From positions 6,271,750-6,335,749 of the forward strand of contig NZ_CM007717.1 in NCBI RefSeq assembly GCF_002019855.1: a DNA stretch of 64,000 bases, in the 5' to 3' direction. The notes beneath the pieces were generated by a model, which ran no database searches, was not told the DNA's origin, and saw nothing but the letters and a program-made list of their open reading frames with translations. This document shows positions 32,101 through 40,550 of the stretch, piece by piece (within the stretch, counting starts at the first letter, position 1; each line of letters begins with the position of its first letter). The DNA comes from Streptomyces antibioticus. Lineage in GTDB: Bacteria > Actinomycetota > Actinomycetes > Streptomycetales > Streptomycetaceae. Both the position numbers and the translations under genes were made by a program.

Positions 32101-33225
32101 ATGGCAGGAACCGACCGCGAGAAGGCCCTGGATGCCGCTCTCGCACAGATTGAACGGCAATTCGGCAAGGGCGCGGTCATGCGCATGGGCGAGCGGACGA
32201 TGGAGCCCATCGAGGTCATCCCGACCGGGTCGACCGCACTCGACGTGGCCCTCGGCGTCGGCGGTCTGCCGCGCGGCCGCGTCGTCGAGATCTACGGACC
32301 GGAGTCCTCCGGTAAGACCACGCTGACCCTGCACGCCGTGGCCAACGCCCAGAAGGCCGGCGGCCAGGTCGCCTTCGTGGACGCGGAGCACGCCCTCGAC
32401 CCCGAGTACGCGAAGAAGCTCGGCGTCGACATCGACAACCTGATCCTCTCCCAGCCGGACAACGGCGAGCAGGCCCTGGAGATCGTGGACATGCTGGTCC
32501 GCTCCGGTGCCCTCGACCTGATCGTCATCGACTCCGTCGCCGCGCTCGTGCCGCGTGCGGAGATCGAGGGCGAGATGGGCGACAGCCACGTCGGTCTCCA
32601 GGCCCGTCTGATGAGCCAGGCGCTGCGGAAGATCACCAGCGCGCTCAACCAGTCCAAGACCACCGCGATCTTCATCAACCAGCTCCGCGAGAAGATCGGC
32701 GTGATGTTCGGCTCCCCGGAGACCACGACCGGTGGCCGCGCGCTGAAGTTCTACGCCTCGGTGCGTATCGACATCCGCCGTATCGAGACCCTGAAGGACG
32801 GCACGGAGGCGGTCGGCAACCGCACCCGCTGCAAGGTCGTCAAGAACAAGGTCGCGCCGCCCTTCAAGCAGGCCGAGTTCGACATCCTCTACGGCCACGG
32901 CATCAGCCGCGAGGGCGGCCTGATCGACATGGGCGTGGAGCACGGCTTCGTCCGCAAGGCCGGCGCCTGGTACACGTACGAGGGCGACCAGCTCGGCCAG
33001 GGCAAGGAGAACGCCCGTAACTTCCTCAAGGACAACCCCGATCTCGCCAACGAGATCGAGAGGAAGATCAAGGAGAAGCTGGGCGTCGGAGTCCGTCCCG
33101 CGGACGCCTCGGCGGAGCCCGGCGCCGATGCCGCAGCCACCCCGGGCACGCCCGCGGACGACGCCAAGACGGTCCCGGCTCCCGCCGCCAAGACCGCCAA
33201 GAAGGCCGCGGCCGCCAAGAGCTGA
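32101..33225 (+). CDS. recA: Recombinase RecA
   Basis: The 374-residue RecA is the length usual for Streptomyces. Walker A GPESSGKT is at residues 66-73, Walker B LIVIDSVAAL near 140, loop L1 EGEMGDSHVGLQARLMSQAL and loop L2 FINQLREKIGVMFGSPETTTGGRALKF. The C-terminal tail (about 335-374) is Ala/Lys-rich, as in other Streptomyces RecA proteins. It catalyses strand exchange and LexA autocleavage. ATG 32101 is preceded by GGTGGAACCC. It is transcribed with recX, whose GTG begins 3 nt after the recA stop. Confidence 0.99.
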   Translation: MAGTDREKALDAALAQIERQFGKGAVMRMGERTMEPIEVIPTGSTALDVALGVGGLPRGRVVEIYGPESSGKTTLTLHAVANAQKAGGQVAFVDAEHALDPEYAKKLGVDIDNLILSQPDNGEQALEIVDMLVRSGALDLIVIDSVAALVPRAEIEGEMGDSHVGLQARLMSQALRKITSALNQSKTTAIFINQLREKIGVMFGSPETTTGGRALKFYASVRIDIRRIETLKDGTEAVGNRTRCKVVKNKVAPPFKQAEFDILYGHGISREGGLIDMGVEHGFVRKAGAWYTYEGDQLGQGKENARNFLKDNPDLANEIERKIKEKLGVGVRPADASAEPGADAAATPGTPADDAKTVPAPAAKTAKKAAAAKS

Positions 33226-33228
33226 TCC

Positions 33229-33948
33229 GTGACACGACGAACGGACTGGGCCGAGCACGCGCACCCCGGCACCCCACGGGAGCCGGGGAGCCGGGAGGAC
33301 GGCGGCCTCGCCCCGGACGGCGAGAGCGGTCCCCGGGGCAGCGGTCCCCGGGGCCGGCGTGGGCGCCGTCGGCGCGGCTTCGGAGAGCCGTCCGCACAGG
33401 ACGGAGGCACTTCCTCCTCGTCGAGGGCCGAGGAGGGGGAGTCTTCAGGGGACCCGGCTGAGCGGGCACGGGCGATCTGCCTGCGCCTGCTCACCGGAAC
33501 CCCGCGCACCCGCAAACAGCTCGCGGACGCCCTGCGCAAGCGGGAGATCCCGGACGACGTGGCGGAAGAGGTGCTCTCGCGGTTCGAGGAGGCCGGGCTG
33601 ATCAACGACAGCGCCTTCGCGGACGCCTGGGTGGAGTCCCGGCACCACGGCCGGGGCCTGGCCCGGCGGGCCCTGGCGAGAGAGCTGCGTACCAAGGGCG
33701 TCGACTCCGAGCTGATCGACGAGGCCGTCGGACAGCTCGACTCCGAGCAGGAGGAGGCGACCGCCCGGGAGCTCGTCGCCCGCAAGCTGCGCTCGACGCG
33801 CGGCCTCGACCGCGACAAGCGGCTCCGCCGTCTCGCGGGCATGCTCGCGCGCAAGGGCTACTCCGAGGGCATGGCCCTGAGAGTGGTCCGGCAGGCGCTG
33901 GAGGAGGAGGGCGAGGACACGGAGTTCCTGGGGGACGGGGAGTACTGA
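33229..33948 (+). CDS. recX: RecA regulatory protein RecX
   Basis: The 239-residue protein has an Arg/Gly/Ser-rich N-terminal extension of about 80 residues, then the three-helix RecX repeats (about 80-225: ARAICLRLLTGTPRTRKQLA, VLSRFEEAGLINDSAFADAW, RRALARELRTKGVDSELI, LRRLAGMLARKGYSEGMALRVV). RecX inhibits RecA filament extension and ATPase. It starts at GTG 33229, 3 nt after recA, so it is certainly cotranscribed. The 53-bp space to the convergent rhodanese gene holds no obvious terminator. Confidence 0.95.
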   Translation: MTRRTDWAEHAHPGTPREPGSREDGGLAPDGESGPRGSGPRGRRGRRRRGFGEPSAQDGGTSSSSRAEEGESSGDPAERARAICLRLLTGTPRTRKQLADALRKREIPDDVAEEVLSRFEEAGLINDSAFADAWVESRHHGRGLARRALARELRTKGVDSELIDEAVGQLDSEQEEATARELVARKLRSTRGLDRDKRLRRLAGMLARKGYSEGMALRVVRQALEEEGEDTEFLGDGEY

Positions 33949-34000
33949 GCCCCCTCCCGCACGCGCCCGCCGAGGCCCGCCGTCATGGACGAACGGCCCG

Positions 34001-34453
34001 CTACGGCGTCACCGGCAGCCCGGCCGCCTTCCACGCCTGGAAGCCGCCCACCAGATCCGTCGCCCGGTGGAGCCCCAGGCCGTGCAGGGAGGCGGCGGCC
34101 AGGCTGGACGCGTAGCCCTCGTTGCAGATGACGACGATCCGCAGATCGTGGCCCGTCGCCTCGGGGACACGGTGACTGCCCTGCGGGTCGAGCCGCCACT
34201 CCAGTTCGTTGCGCTCGACGACCAGGGCACCGGGGATCAGACCGTCCCGCTCGCGCAGGGCGGCGTACCGGATGTCCACGAGCAGCGCCTCGCCCGCACC
34301 GGCCGCCTCGTACGCCTCACGTGCCTCCACACGCGTGTACCCGGCGCGGACCCGTTCGAGCAACTCGTCTATGCCCACCGGCTGTTCCGTGCCCGGTCGT
34401 TCCGGCCCCGGTCGTTCTGTGCCCGTGCCCGCCTGCTGTCCGCCGCCGCTCAC
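34001..34453 (-). CDS. Rhodanese-like sulfurtransferase domain protein
   Basis: The 150-residue single rhodanese domain carries LLVDIRYAALRERDGLIPGA and active-site loop VICNEGYASSLAAASLHGLG, where the catalytic Cys is in ICNEGYASS, then VGGFQAWKAAGLPV. A Thr/Gln/Gly-rich stretch of 25 residues precedes it. GTG 34453 overlaps the stop of the cysteine dioxygenase gene (GTGA), so the two are translationally coupled. Context suggests handling of sulfane sulfur or sulfite arising from cysteine oxidation (inference). Confidence 0.9.
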   Translation of the reverse strand: MSGGGQQAGTGTERPGPERPGTEQPVGIDELLERVRAGYTRVEAREAYEAAGAGEALLVDIRYAALRERDGLIPGALVVERNELEWRLDPQGSHRVPEATGHDLRIVVICNEGYASSLAAASLHGLGLHRATDLVGGFQAWKAAGLPVTP

Positions 34454-34980
34454 TGCCAGTCCTCCGGGCGCTCGACCTGCTCCAGGCGCAGCACCTGTCC
34501 CGAGCGGCTGTAGCGGCGGATGCGGGGCAGCGGCGGGTAGTAGGCGTGGACGGAGATCGCGTGTTCCTCGGTGGACTCGTTGAGGACCTCGTGGACGTGA
34601 TGGCGTCCGAAGGAGCGGCCCCGGCCCGCCGGCAGCGTGCGCTCCCGGTCGACGCCCTCCGTCAGCTCCAGGGTCTTCCAGCCGTCGGTGGGCAGCCGCG
34701 CGGCCAGCGAGTACTCCTTCAGCTCGCCCCGCGCGGTGAGGAAGGCGCCCACCGAGTCGGCGTGGTCGTGCCAGCCGGTGCCCGAGCCGGGCGGCCAGCC
34801 GATCAGCCACGCCTCGCTGCCGCCGGGCCCCTCCAGGTGCACCCAGGTACGGCCCTCGGGGTCGAGGGGGAGCGAGGCGATCAGCTCGGCGTCGGCGGCG
34901 GTGCGCCGGACGAAGTCGAGAAGGTCCGCCTGGGTCGGCGCGGCGACGGCGGCGGCTGGGACAGCGGGAGAGACAGACAC
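34450..34980 (-). CDS. Cysteine dioxygenase (type I cupin)
   Basis: The 176-residue cupin has iron-binding motif WHDHADS with the GSGTGWHDHADSVGAF context, and second cupin motif FGRHHVHEVLNE, giving the three His ligands. YYPPLPRIRRYS near the C-terminus fits the CDO family. It oxidises L-cysteine to cysteine sulfinate. The start is taken as GTG 34980, with AGGACGG 6 nt upstream. A frame open to 35145 would swallow a leader ORF read in another frame, and has low-complexity sequence. It is cotranscribed with the rhodanese gene and preceded by a Cys-rich leader peptide, implying control by cysteine supply. Confidence 0.88.
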   Translation of the reverse strand: MSVSPAVPAAAVAAPTQADLLDFVRRTAADAELIASLPLDPEGRTWVHLEGPGGSEAWLIGWPPGSGTGWHDHADSVGAFLTARGELKEYSLAARLPTDGWKTLELTEGVDRERTLPAGRGRSFGRHHVHEVLNESTEEHAISVHAYYPPLPRIRRYSRSGQVLRLEQVERPEDWQ

Positions 34981-35071
34981 GGGTACCGTCCTGAGAACGT
35001 TCGCGGGTGCGGCGGCGCACAGGGGCGACTCGGGTCGCGGGGGCGCGTGCCGTGGAGGAAAGGGTGCGAGT

Positions 35072-35119
35072 TCAGCAGGAGGGACGACACACGCAGCCCG
35101 CATAGCGGACGAGGTCCAT
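35072..35119 (-). CDS. Cysteine-rich leader peptide (15 aa) upstream of cysteine dioxygenase
   Basis: The short ORF reads MDLVRYAGCVCRPSC followed by TGA, with GGAGGG 5 nt before its ATG. Three of 15 codons are Cys (TGC, TGT, TGC), two near the end and one at the last position. It lies 91 nt upstream of the dioxygenase GTG in a different frame. Streptomyces genomes contain annotated leader peptides with a D-L-x-R-x-A then Cys pattern in front of sulfur-metabolism genes; this one fits that pattern (from memory). Ribosome stalling at Cys codons could modulate downstream expression. Small hairpins GCGAC-CCGA-GTCGC and GTGCG-CCGC-CGCAC lie between leader and gene. Confidence 0.7.
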   Translation of the reverse strand: MDLVRYAGCVCRPSC

Positions 35120-35165
35120 ATGGACCCTCCGCCACAGGCGCACATCGGTGTCGGTCACGATCCGG

Positions 35166-35194
35166 AGTACACCATGCCGGTGTGGGCCGGTCAA
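35166..35194 (-). promoter_or_regulatory. Candidate promoter for the leader/cysteine dioxygenase transcript
   Basis: Read on the - strand, TTGACC (35194-35189) and TGTACT (35171-35166) are 17 bp apart. The leader ATG would be about 40 nt after the start site. The match to the -10 consensus is only partial. Confidence 0.4.
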
Positions 35195-35338
35195 CTCACC
35201 GTCGCCATGCGGACGGAGCGGGAACGGAGCGTACGGTCATGTGACGGTCGTACCGGATGCGCGGGCACGCACGAGGGCTGCCTCCGGCCGACGACAGCCC
35301 TCCCGCCCTCCCCGGTCACCCCATGAGACGCACGGCGT

Positions 35339-36967
35339 TCACGTCGCCGCGGATCCGGCCGTAGCCTCCGCGTTCTCCATGCCGTCCGCGTTCTCCCGGG
35401 TCCGTCTGCCGCCCACCGCGGCCTCCGCCGCCGCGTACAGGTCGGCGGGGCGGACGCCGTTGAGCGCGGTGACCAGATGGCCGTCCGGGCGGATCAGCAG
35501 GACGGTGTGGGCGGCCGCGCCCGGATAGCTCTCGGCCACCAGCAGCTCGGCCGGACACGGCAGTGCCGTCACCGCGGCGGCCAGCCGGGGCATGATCCCG
35601 GCCGACACCCAGTGCCGGCGCTCCCACACGCCCGTGCCCGGTGCGATCAGGACGACGAGCAGCGCGGCCCGGCCGAGCCGGTCCCGCAGCCGTACGAAGG
35701 AGCCGTCCTCCGCGGTCACCCGGACGTCCGCGACCGGCTCCCCTGGGGGTGTGCCCACCGGGACCTCCGCCTCCAGGTGCCGGGGCGCGAGCGGGGAGTG
35801 CGCGTAGGTGCCCGGCGCGCCGAGCGGGCCGTGCCCCAGGTGGCCGTCCGAGAGCAGCACGTCGTGGCCGCGGGCCGCGCCGGGGACGTAGGTCCTTATG
35901 CCGCCACCGGCGCGCAGCAGAGGCAGGGCCTGGTCGGCGGCGCGCAGCCGGGCGGAGACGGCGGCGCGCCGCTCGGCCTGGTAGCTGTCGAGCAGCGCGT
36001 CGTGCGGCCCGTGGTGCCAGGCCAGGGACAGCTTCCAGGCGAGGTTGTCGGCGTCCCGCAGCCCCTCGTCGAGCCCCTGTGTGCCGAACGCGCCGAGCAG
36101 ATGCGCGGCGTCCCCGGCGAGCAGCACCCGGCCCACGCGCCACCGGCGAGCCAGCCGGTGGTGCACGGTGTGGACGCCGGTGTCGAGCAGCTCGTACGCG
36201 GGAACCGAGCCCTCGCTCCAGCCCTGGAGGGTTTCGCGGACGCGCGCGACCAGCAGCTCGGGTGTGACGAGGTCCTTGCCGGGCGGGAGCAGCCAGTCCA
36301 GCCGCCAGACGCCGTCCGGCAGCGGGCGTCCGGTGATCTCCCCGGCGGAGGGACCGGACGTCCGCCACGGCGGTGTCCGATGGAGCAACGCCTGACGGGG
36401 CCACGGAAGTTCCGCCCGCAGCGCGGCCACGGCGTGTCGCTCCACCGCCGTACGGCCGGGGAAGCGGATGTCGAGGAGTTTGCGGACCGTGGAGCGCGGG
36501 CCGTCGCAGCCCACCAGGTAGCTGCCGCGCCACCAGGTGCCCTTCGGGCCGCGGGTGTGGGCGGTGACACCGGAAGGTTCCTGCTCGATCGTGTCGAGCC
36601 GGCTGTCGACCGAGATCCTCACCAGCCGCTCGGCCGCCGCGGCGGCGCGCAGGGCGCCCGTCAGCTCGTGCTGGGCGATGTGCAGCGGGGCGGGTTCGTC
36701 GCCGCCGAACGTGACCTCCCGTGTCACCTGCTTGCGCCGCATCGCCCGCCATCCGGCCCAGCGCATGCCCGCCTGGTCCAGCGGCTCACCGGTGAGCCGC
36801 TCCATCAGGGCGGCGGTGTCGGCGCGCAGCACGACGGTGCGCGCGAGGCGGGGTTCGTCCTTGCCGGGGCCCTCGTCGAGGACGACCGACGGCACTTCCT
36901 GACGCGCCAGCGCCAGGGCGAGCGAGAGCCCCACGGGCCCCGCTCCGACGATGATCACCGGGTCCAC
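35339..36967 (-). CDS. FAD-dependent aromatic-ring monooxygenase (PheA/TfdB type)
   Basis: The 542-residue class A flavoprotein hydroxylase has the N-terminal dinucleotide motif VIIVGAGPVGLSLALALARQ (residues 4-23), the second FAD motif VLLAGDAAHLLGAFGTQGLD near residue 285 (GD plus AH), the intermediate DG-type segment YLVGCDGPRSTVR near 150, and a C-terminal thioredoxin-like region (about 400-515). Members hydroxylate phenols, polyketides or anthracyclines; the substrate here is unknown. GTG 36967 has a GGGAG about 9 nt upstream; the frame stays open to 37126. It stands alone, with a perfect inverted repeat 95 bp upstream of its start. Confidence 0.88.
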   Translation of the reverse strand: MDPVIIVGAGPVGLSLALALARQEVPSVVLDEGPGKDEPRLARTVVLRADTAALMERLTGEPLDQAGMRWAGWRAMRRKQVTREVTFGGDEPAPLHIAQHELTGALRAAAAAERLVRISVDSRLDTIEQEPSGVTAHTRGPKGTWWRGSYLVGCDGPRSTVRKLLDIRFPGRTAVERHAVAALRAELPWPRQALLHRTPPWRTSGPSAGEITGRPLPDGVWRLDWLLPPGKDLVTPELLVARVRETLQGWSEGSVPAYELLDTGVHTVHHRLARRWRVGRVLLAGDAAHLLGAFGTQGLDEGLRDADNLAWKLSLAWHHGPHDALLDSYQAERRAAVSARLRAADQALPLLRAGGGIRTYVPGAARGHDVLLSDGHLGHGPLGAPGTYAHSPLAPRHLEAEVPVGTPPGEPVADVRVTAEDGSFVRLRDRLGRAALLVVLIAPGTGVWERRHWVSAGIMPRLAAAVTALPCPAELLVAESYPGAAAHTVLLIRPDGHLVTALNGVRPADLYAAAEAAVGGRRTRENADGMENAEATAGSAAT

Positions 36968-37061
36968 GGCGCGACACTCCCTGCCTTCGGCGACGGACTC
37001 GCGGGCGTGAGTGAACAACAGGGTGGAGCAGGGTGCACGATCACAGAATGAATGCAACCCA

Positions 37062-37080
37062 TTGACGTTGTTTGCGTCAA
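37062..37080. promoter_or_regulatory. Inverted repeat TTGACG-N7-CGTCAA upstream of the monooxygenase
   Basis: A perfect 6-bp palindrome with a 7-bp AT-rich spacer (TTGACGTTGTTTGCGTCAA) lies 95 bp upstream of the monooxygenase start, within the 175-bp gap to the glu operon end. Its TTGACG half is also a possible -35 element. It is a plausible binding site for a dimeric repressor, but no regulator gene is adjacent. Confidence 0.5.
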
Positions 37081-37142
37081 GCGACGGAGGCAGCGGCGCG
37101 CGGGCCACTGCCTCCGTACAGGTCACATCGGTTGAGTGCGCG

Positions 37143-38051
37143 TCAGGTCTTGCCCACCGCGCCGGTGCCGTGGGCGCCGCCGACCTCGGCCGCGTTCAGA
37201 TCGTCGATGTCCTCCGCGCCGAGCACCGCGCCCGTGCTGCGCTTGCTGCGCCGCAGTCGGCGCTCCAGCCAGCTCGCGAAGCTGGTCAGGATGAAGTTCA
37301 GCACGATGAACATGATCGCGACGACGATGAAGCTGGGGATCTGGTTGGCGTAGTTGGCCGCGAGCGTGCCGCGCGAGTTGAGCAGCTCGGTGAAGCCGAT
37401 CATCACACCGCCGAGGGCGGTGTCCTTCACGATGACCACCAACTGGCTGACGATCGCCGGCAGCATCGCCGTGACCGCCTGCGGAAGCAGGACGCTGCTC
37501 ATCGTCTGGCCCTTGCGCAGACCGATGGCGTAGGCCGCCTCCGTCTGGCCCTTGGGGAGGGCCAGGATGCCCGCCTTGACGACCTCGGCGAGGACCGCGG
37601 AGTTGTACAGCACCAGGCCGGTGACGACCGCGTAGAGCGGCCGCTCCTCGCTGCCGACGTCGGTGTAGCGGGCGTAGAGCTCGTTGGCGAACAGCATCAG
37701 CAGCAGCACCGGGATCGCGCGGAAGAACTCCACCACCGTGCCGGACGCGCCCCGCACCCACCGGTGGTCGGACAGTCGCGTGATACCGAAGACGGCGCCC
37801 AGCGGGAGGGCGATCACCATGGCGAGCGCCGCGGCCTTCAGGGTGTCGGCGAGCCCGGGCAGCAGGTACGTCGTCCATGCCTGCGACTCGGTGAACGGCT
37901 TCCACTGGGCGGAGGCCCACAGCTCCTTCTCGTCCATCTTCAGCCACACCCACCACAGCAGCAGCAGGAGCAGGACGGCGAAGACCACCGTGAAGAGGAC
38001 GTTGCGCCGCTTGGCGCGGGGGCCCGGAGTGTCGTAGAGGACCGAACTCAT
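37143..38051 (-). CDS. gluD: Glutamate ABC transporter permease GluD
   Basis: The 302-residue HisM-family permease has an N-terminal hydrophobic helix (VLFTVVFAVLLLLLLWWVWL), five further helices, and the EAA loop YNSAVLAEVVKAGILALPKG, AYAIGLRKGQTMSSVLLPQA (residues about 165-205). It forms the membrane channel with GluC. Its ATG overlaps the gluC stop (ATGA). A charged tail with AEDIDDLNAAE ends the protein. It is the last gene of gluABCD. Confidence 0.93.
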   Translation of the reverse strand: MSSVLYDTPGPRAKRRNVLFTVVFAVLLLLLLWWVWLKMDEKELWASAQWKPFTESQAWTTYLLPGLADTLKAAALAMVIALPLGAVFGITRLSDHRWVRGASGTVVEFFRAIPVLLLMLFANELYARYTDVGSEERPLYAVVTGLVLYNSAVLAEVVKAGILALPKGQTEAAYAIGLRKGQTMSSVLLPQAVTAMLPAIVSQLVVIVKDTALGGVMIGFTELLNSRGTLAANYANQIPSFIVVAIMFIVLNFILTSFASWLERRLRRSKRSTGAVLGAEDIDDLNAAEVGGAHGTGAVGKT

Positions 38052-38713
38052 CGTTTCACCGCCAGTCGCTTGCTCAGCCAGCCCAGGATGAGGCCGGTCG
38101 GCAGGGTCAGCACCACGAACCCGAACGCGAAGACCGCGCCGATGAGCAGTGTCTGCGCTTCGTTCTCGATCATCGTCTTCATCAGATAGGCGGCCTCGGC
38201 GACACCGATCGCGGCCGCCACTGTCGTGTTCTTGGTCAGGGCGATCAGGACGTTGGCCAGCGGGCCGATGACCGAGCGGAAGGCCTGCGGCAGCACGACG
38301 AGCCACAGGGTCTGGGTGAAGCTCAGGCCGATGGCGCGGGCCGCCTCCGCCTGGCCGAGCGGCACCGTGTTCATGCCGGAGCGCAGCGCCTCGCAGACGA
38401 AGGCCGCGGTGTAGGCGACCAGGCCGAGCACGGCCAGCCGGAAGCCCTGGATCTTGAAGTCCTCGGAGCCCATGGTGACACCGAAGACGTCGGCCAGGCC
38501 GAGCGAGCAGAAGAGGATGATGACCGTCAGGGGGATGTTCCGGACGATGTTGACGTAGGCGGTGCCGAACCCGCGCATGAGGGGAACCGGGCTGACCCGC
38601 ATCGCGGCCAGCAGGGTGCCCCAGATCAGGGAACCCACGGCGGAGAGGGCGGTGAGTTTCACCGTCATCCAGAACGCCCCGAGGACGTCGTAACCTTCAA
38701 GAAAGTCGAACAC
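38048..38713 (-). CDS. gluC: Glutamate ABC transporter permease GluC
   Basis: The 221-residue HisM-family permease has helices at about 15-40, 55-75, 90-110 and 180-210, and EAA loop AFVCEALRSGMNTVPLGQ, AARAIGLSFTQTLWLVVLPQ. It pairs with GluD. GTG 38713 is chosen because the encoded VFDFLEGYDVLGAFWMT start is family-like and GGGAG is close upstream, although only 4 nt away; a longer frame to 38794 adds an implausible Arg-rich tail. The gap to gluB is 121 bp. Confidence 0.9.
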   Translation of the reverse strand: MFDFLEGYDVLGAFWMTVKLTALSAVGSLIWGTLLAAMRVSPVPLMRGFGTAYVNIVRNIPLTVIILFCSLGLADVFGVTMGSEDFKIQGFRLAVLGLVAYTAAFVCEALRSGMNTVPLGQAEAARAIGLSFTQTLWLVVLPQAFRSVIGPLANVLIALTKNTTVAAAIGVAEAAYLMKTMIENEAQTLLIGAVFAFGFVVLTLPTGLILGWLSKRLAVKR

Positions 38714-38834
38714 GATCTCCCGCGCTTCCGGGTGGGTGGCATAGGGGGAGGGCAGGGCGCGCCGCCGCCGTGATCGCGACGGACGGCGGCGCACCGCAGG
38801 AACCCCGGATGGCTGGGCCGAGGCCCCGCACTAC

Positions 38835-39689
38835 TTACTTGACGATGACGCCGATCTTCGGGGCCTGCTCGTTCTTGTAGTTCGCCGGGCCGAAGTTGGC
38901 GGCGACCGCCTTGTCCCAGGAGCCGTCGCTGACCATCTGCTCCAGCGCCTTGTTGATCTTGTCGACGGTCGTGGCGTCGCCCTTCTTGACGCCGATGCCG
39001 TAGTTCTCGTTGCTGAGCTTCAGACCCGCGAGCTTGAACTTGCCCTTGTACTGGTCCTGGGCGGCGAAGCCGGCGAGGATCGAGTCGTCGGTGGTCACCG
39101 CGGCCACGGTGCCGTTCTGGAGGGCGGCGATGCACTCCGAGTAGCTGCTGTACTCCTTCAGGTTCGCCTTCGGGGCGATCGACTTCTGGACGTTCTGCGC
39201 CGAGGTCGAACCGGTCACGGAACACAGCTTCTCGCCGTTGAGGTCCGTGCCCTTGGAGATGTCCGAGTCGGACTTGACCAGCAGGTCCTGGTGGGCGAGC
39301 AGGTACGGGCCGGCGAAGTCGACCTTCTGCTTGCGCTCGTCGTTGATCGAGTAGGTGGCGGCGATGAACTTGACGTCACCGCGCGCGAGCGCGTTCTCGC
39401 GGTCGGCGCTCTTGGTCTCGACGAACTCGATCTGGTCGGGCTCGTAGCCGAGCTGCTTGGCCACGTAGGTCGCCACGTCCACGTCGAAGCCGGCGAAGGA
39501 TCCGTCGGGCTTCTTCAGACCGAGACCGGGCTGGTCGTACTTGATGCCGACCTTGATCTTGCCGCCGCCACCGGTGCCGCCGGTGGAGCCGCTGCCCGCG
39601 TCGTCGTCGCTGTCGCCGCCGCACGCGGTGGCGGCGAGGGCGAGGGCGAGTACGGCGGCCGAGGCGGCGGTGACCTTGCGAAGCTTCAT
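38835..39689 (-). CDS. gluB: Glutamate-binding lipoprotein GluB
   Basis: The 284-residue periplasmic-type solute-binding protein (SBP_bac_3) carries a lipoprotein signal peptide ending LALAATAC (lipobox, Cys23), a Gly/Ser-rich linker, then the two-lobed domain: KIKVGIKYDQPGLGL, FAGFDVDVATYVAKQLGY, VDFAGPYLLAHQDLLV, LCSVTGSTSAQNV and YGIGVKKGDATTVDKI. It delivers glutamate to GluCD. ATG 39689 has AAGGAAC upstream. The 70-bp gap to gluA on the same transcript may contain a processing or attenuation point, since the binding protein is usually made in excess. Confidence 0.94.
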   Translation of the reverse strand: MKLRKVTAASAAVLALALAATACGGDSDDDAGSGSTGGTGGGGKIKVGIKYDQPGLGLKKPDGSFAGFDVDVATYVAKQLGYEPDQIEFVETKSADRENALARGDVKFIAATYSINDERKQKVDFAGPYLLAHQDLLVKSDSDISKGTDLNGEKLCSVTGSTSAQNVQKSIAPKANLKEYSSYSECIAALQNGTVAAVTTDDSILAGFAAQDQYKGKFKLAGLKLSNENYGIGVKKGDATTVDKINKALEQMVSDGSWDKAVAANFGPANYKNEQAPKIGVIVK

Positions 39690-39759
39690 GACTTGTTCCT
39701 TACGGTGATGAAGGGCTGAGGGCGGTGCGGGTCCGTCGGACGAGGGGTCCTGTGCGCGG

Positions 39760-40536
39760 TCAGTGGTGCAGGATCTTCGACAGGAAGTCCTTGGCACGGT
39801 CGCTGCGCGGGTTGCTGAAGAACTGGTCGGGCGTGGCCTCCTCGACGATGCGGCCGTCGGCCATGAAGACCACCCGGTTCGCCGCCGATCGCGCGAAGCC
39901 CATCTCATGGGTGACGACGATCATGGTCATGCCGTCGCGGGCGAGCTGCTGCATCACCTCGAGCACCTCGTTGATCATCTCGGGGTCGAGGGCGGAGGTC
40001 GGCTCGTCGAAGAGCATGACCTTCGGATCCATGGCCAGGGCTCGTGCGATGGCCACCCGCTGCTGCTGGCCGCCCGAGAGCTGCGCCGGGTACTTGTCGG
40101 CCTGGGTGCCCACGCCGACGCGGTCGAGGAGGGCGCGGGCCTTCTCCTCGGCCTGCTTCTTGTCCGTCCTGCGGACCTTGATCTGGCCCAGCATCACGTT
40201 CTCGAGCACGGTCTTGTGCGCGAACAGGTTGAACGACTGGAAGACCATGCCGACGTCGGCCCGCAGCCGGGCCAGCGCCTTGCCCTCCTGGGGCAGCGGC
40301 TTTCCGTCGATCGTGATCGTGCCCGCGTCGATCGTCTCCAAACGGTTGATCGTGCGGCACAGGGTCGACTTCCCGGACCCGGAGGGCCCGATGACCACGA
40401 CGACCTCACCACGGGTGATCGTCAGATCGATGTCCTGGAGTACGTGCAACGCGCCGAAGTGCTTGTTGACATCCTTCAGGACGACGAGATCGCCGGGCGG
40501 GACCGTGTCTTCCTTGGTCACCGATACATCGGTCAT
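39760..40536 (-). CDS. gluA: Glutamate ABC transporter ATPase GluA
   Basis: The 258-residue nucleotide-binding protein of the polar amino acid family has Walker A GPSGSGKST (about 50-58), Q-loop VFQSFNLFAH, signature LSGGQQQRVAIARAL, Walker B VMLFDEPTSALDP and switch His in VVTHEMG. First gene of gluABCD. Its 5' leader can fold so that the GGAGGAC just upstream of the initiation region pairs with GTCCTCC (40551-40572). It is divergent from gluR. Confidence 0.96.
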   Translation of the reverse strand: MTDVSVTKEDTVPPGDLVVLKDVNKHFGALHVLQDIDLTITRGEVVVVIGPSGSGKSTLCRTINRLETIDAGTITIDGKPLPQEGKALARLRADVGMVFQSFNLFAHKTVLENVMLGQIKVRRTDKKQAEEKARALLDRVGVGTQADKYPAQLSGGQQQRVAIARALAMDPKVMLFDEPTSALDPEMINEVLEVMQQLARDGMTMIVVTHEMGFARSAANRVVFMADGRIVEEATPDQFFSNPRSDRAKDFLSKILHH

Positions 40537-40550
40537 CGCTCTCAGGCTCC

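Noticed and set aside
35072..35145. Cysteine dioxygenase N-terminal extension starting MCACGGGSIW
   Set aside because: Although it too contains Cys codons, it is in a different register from the better leader ORF, its ATG lacks a well-placed ribosome binding site, and it would add 55 unconserved-looking residues to a complete cupin.
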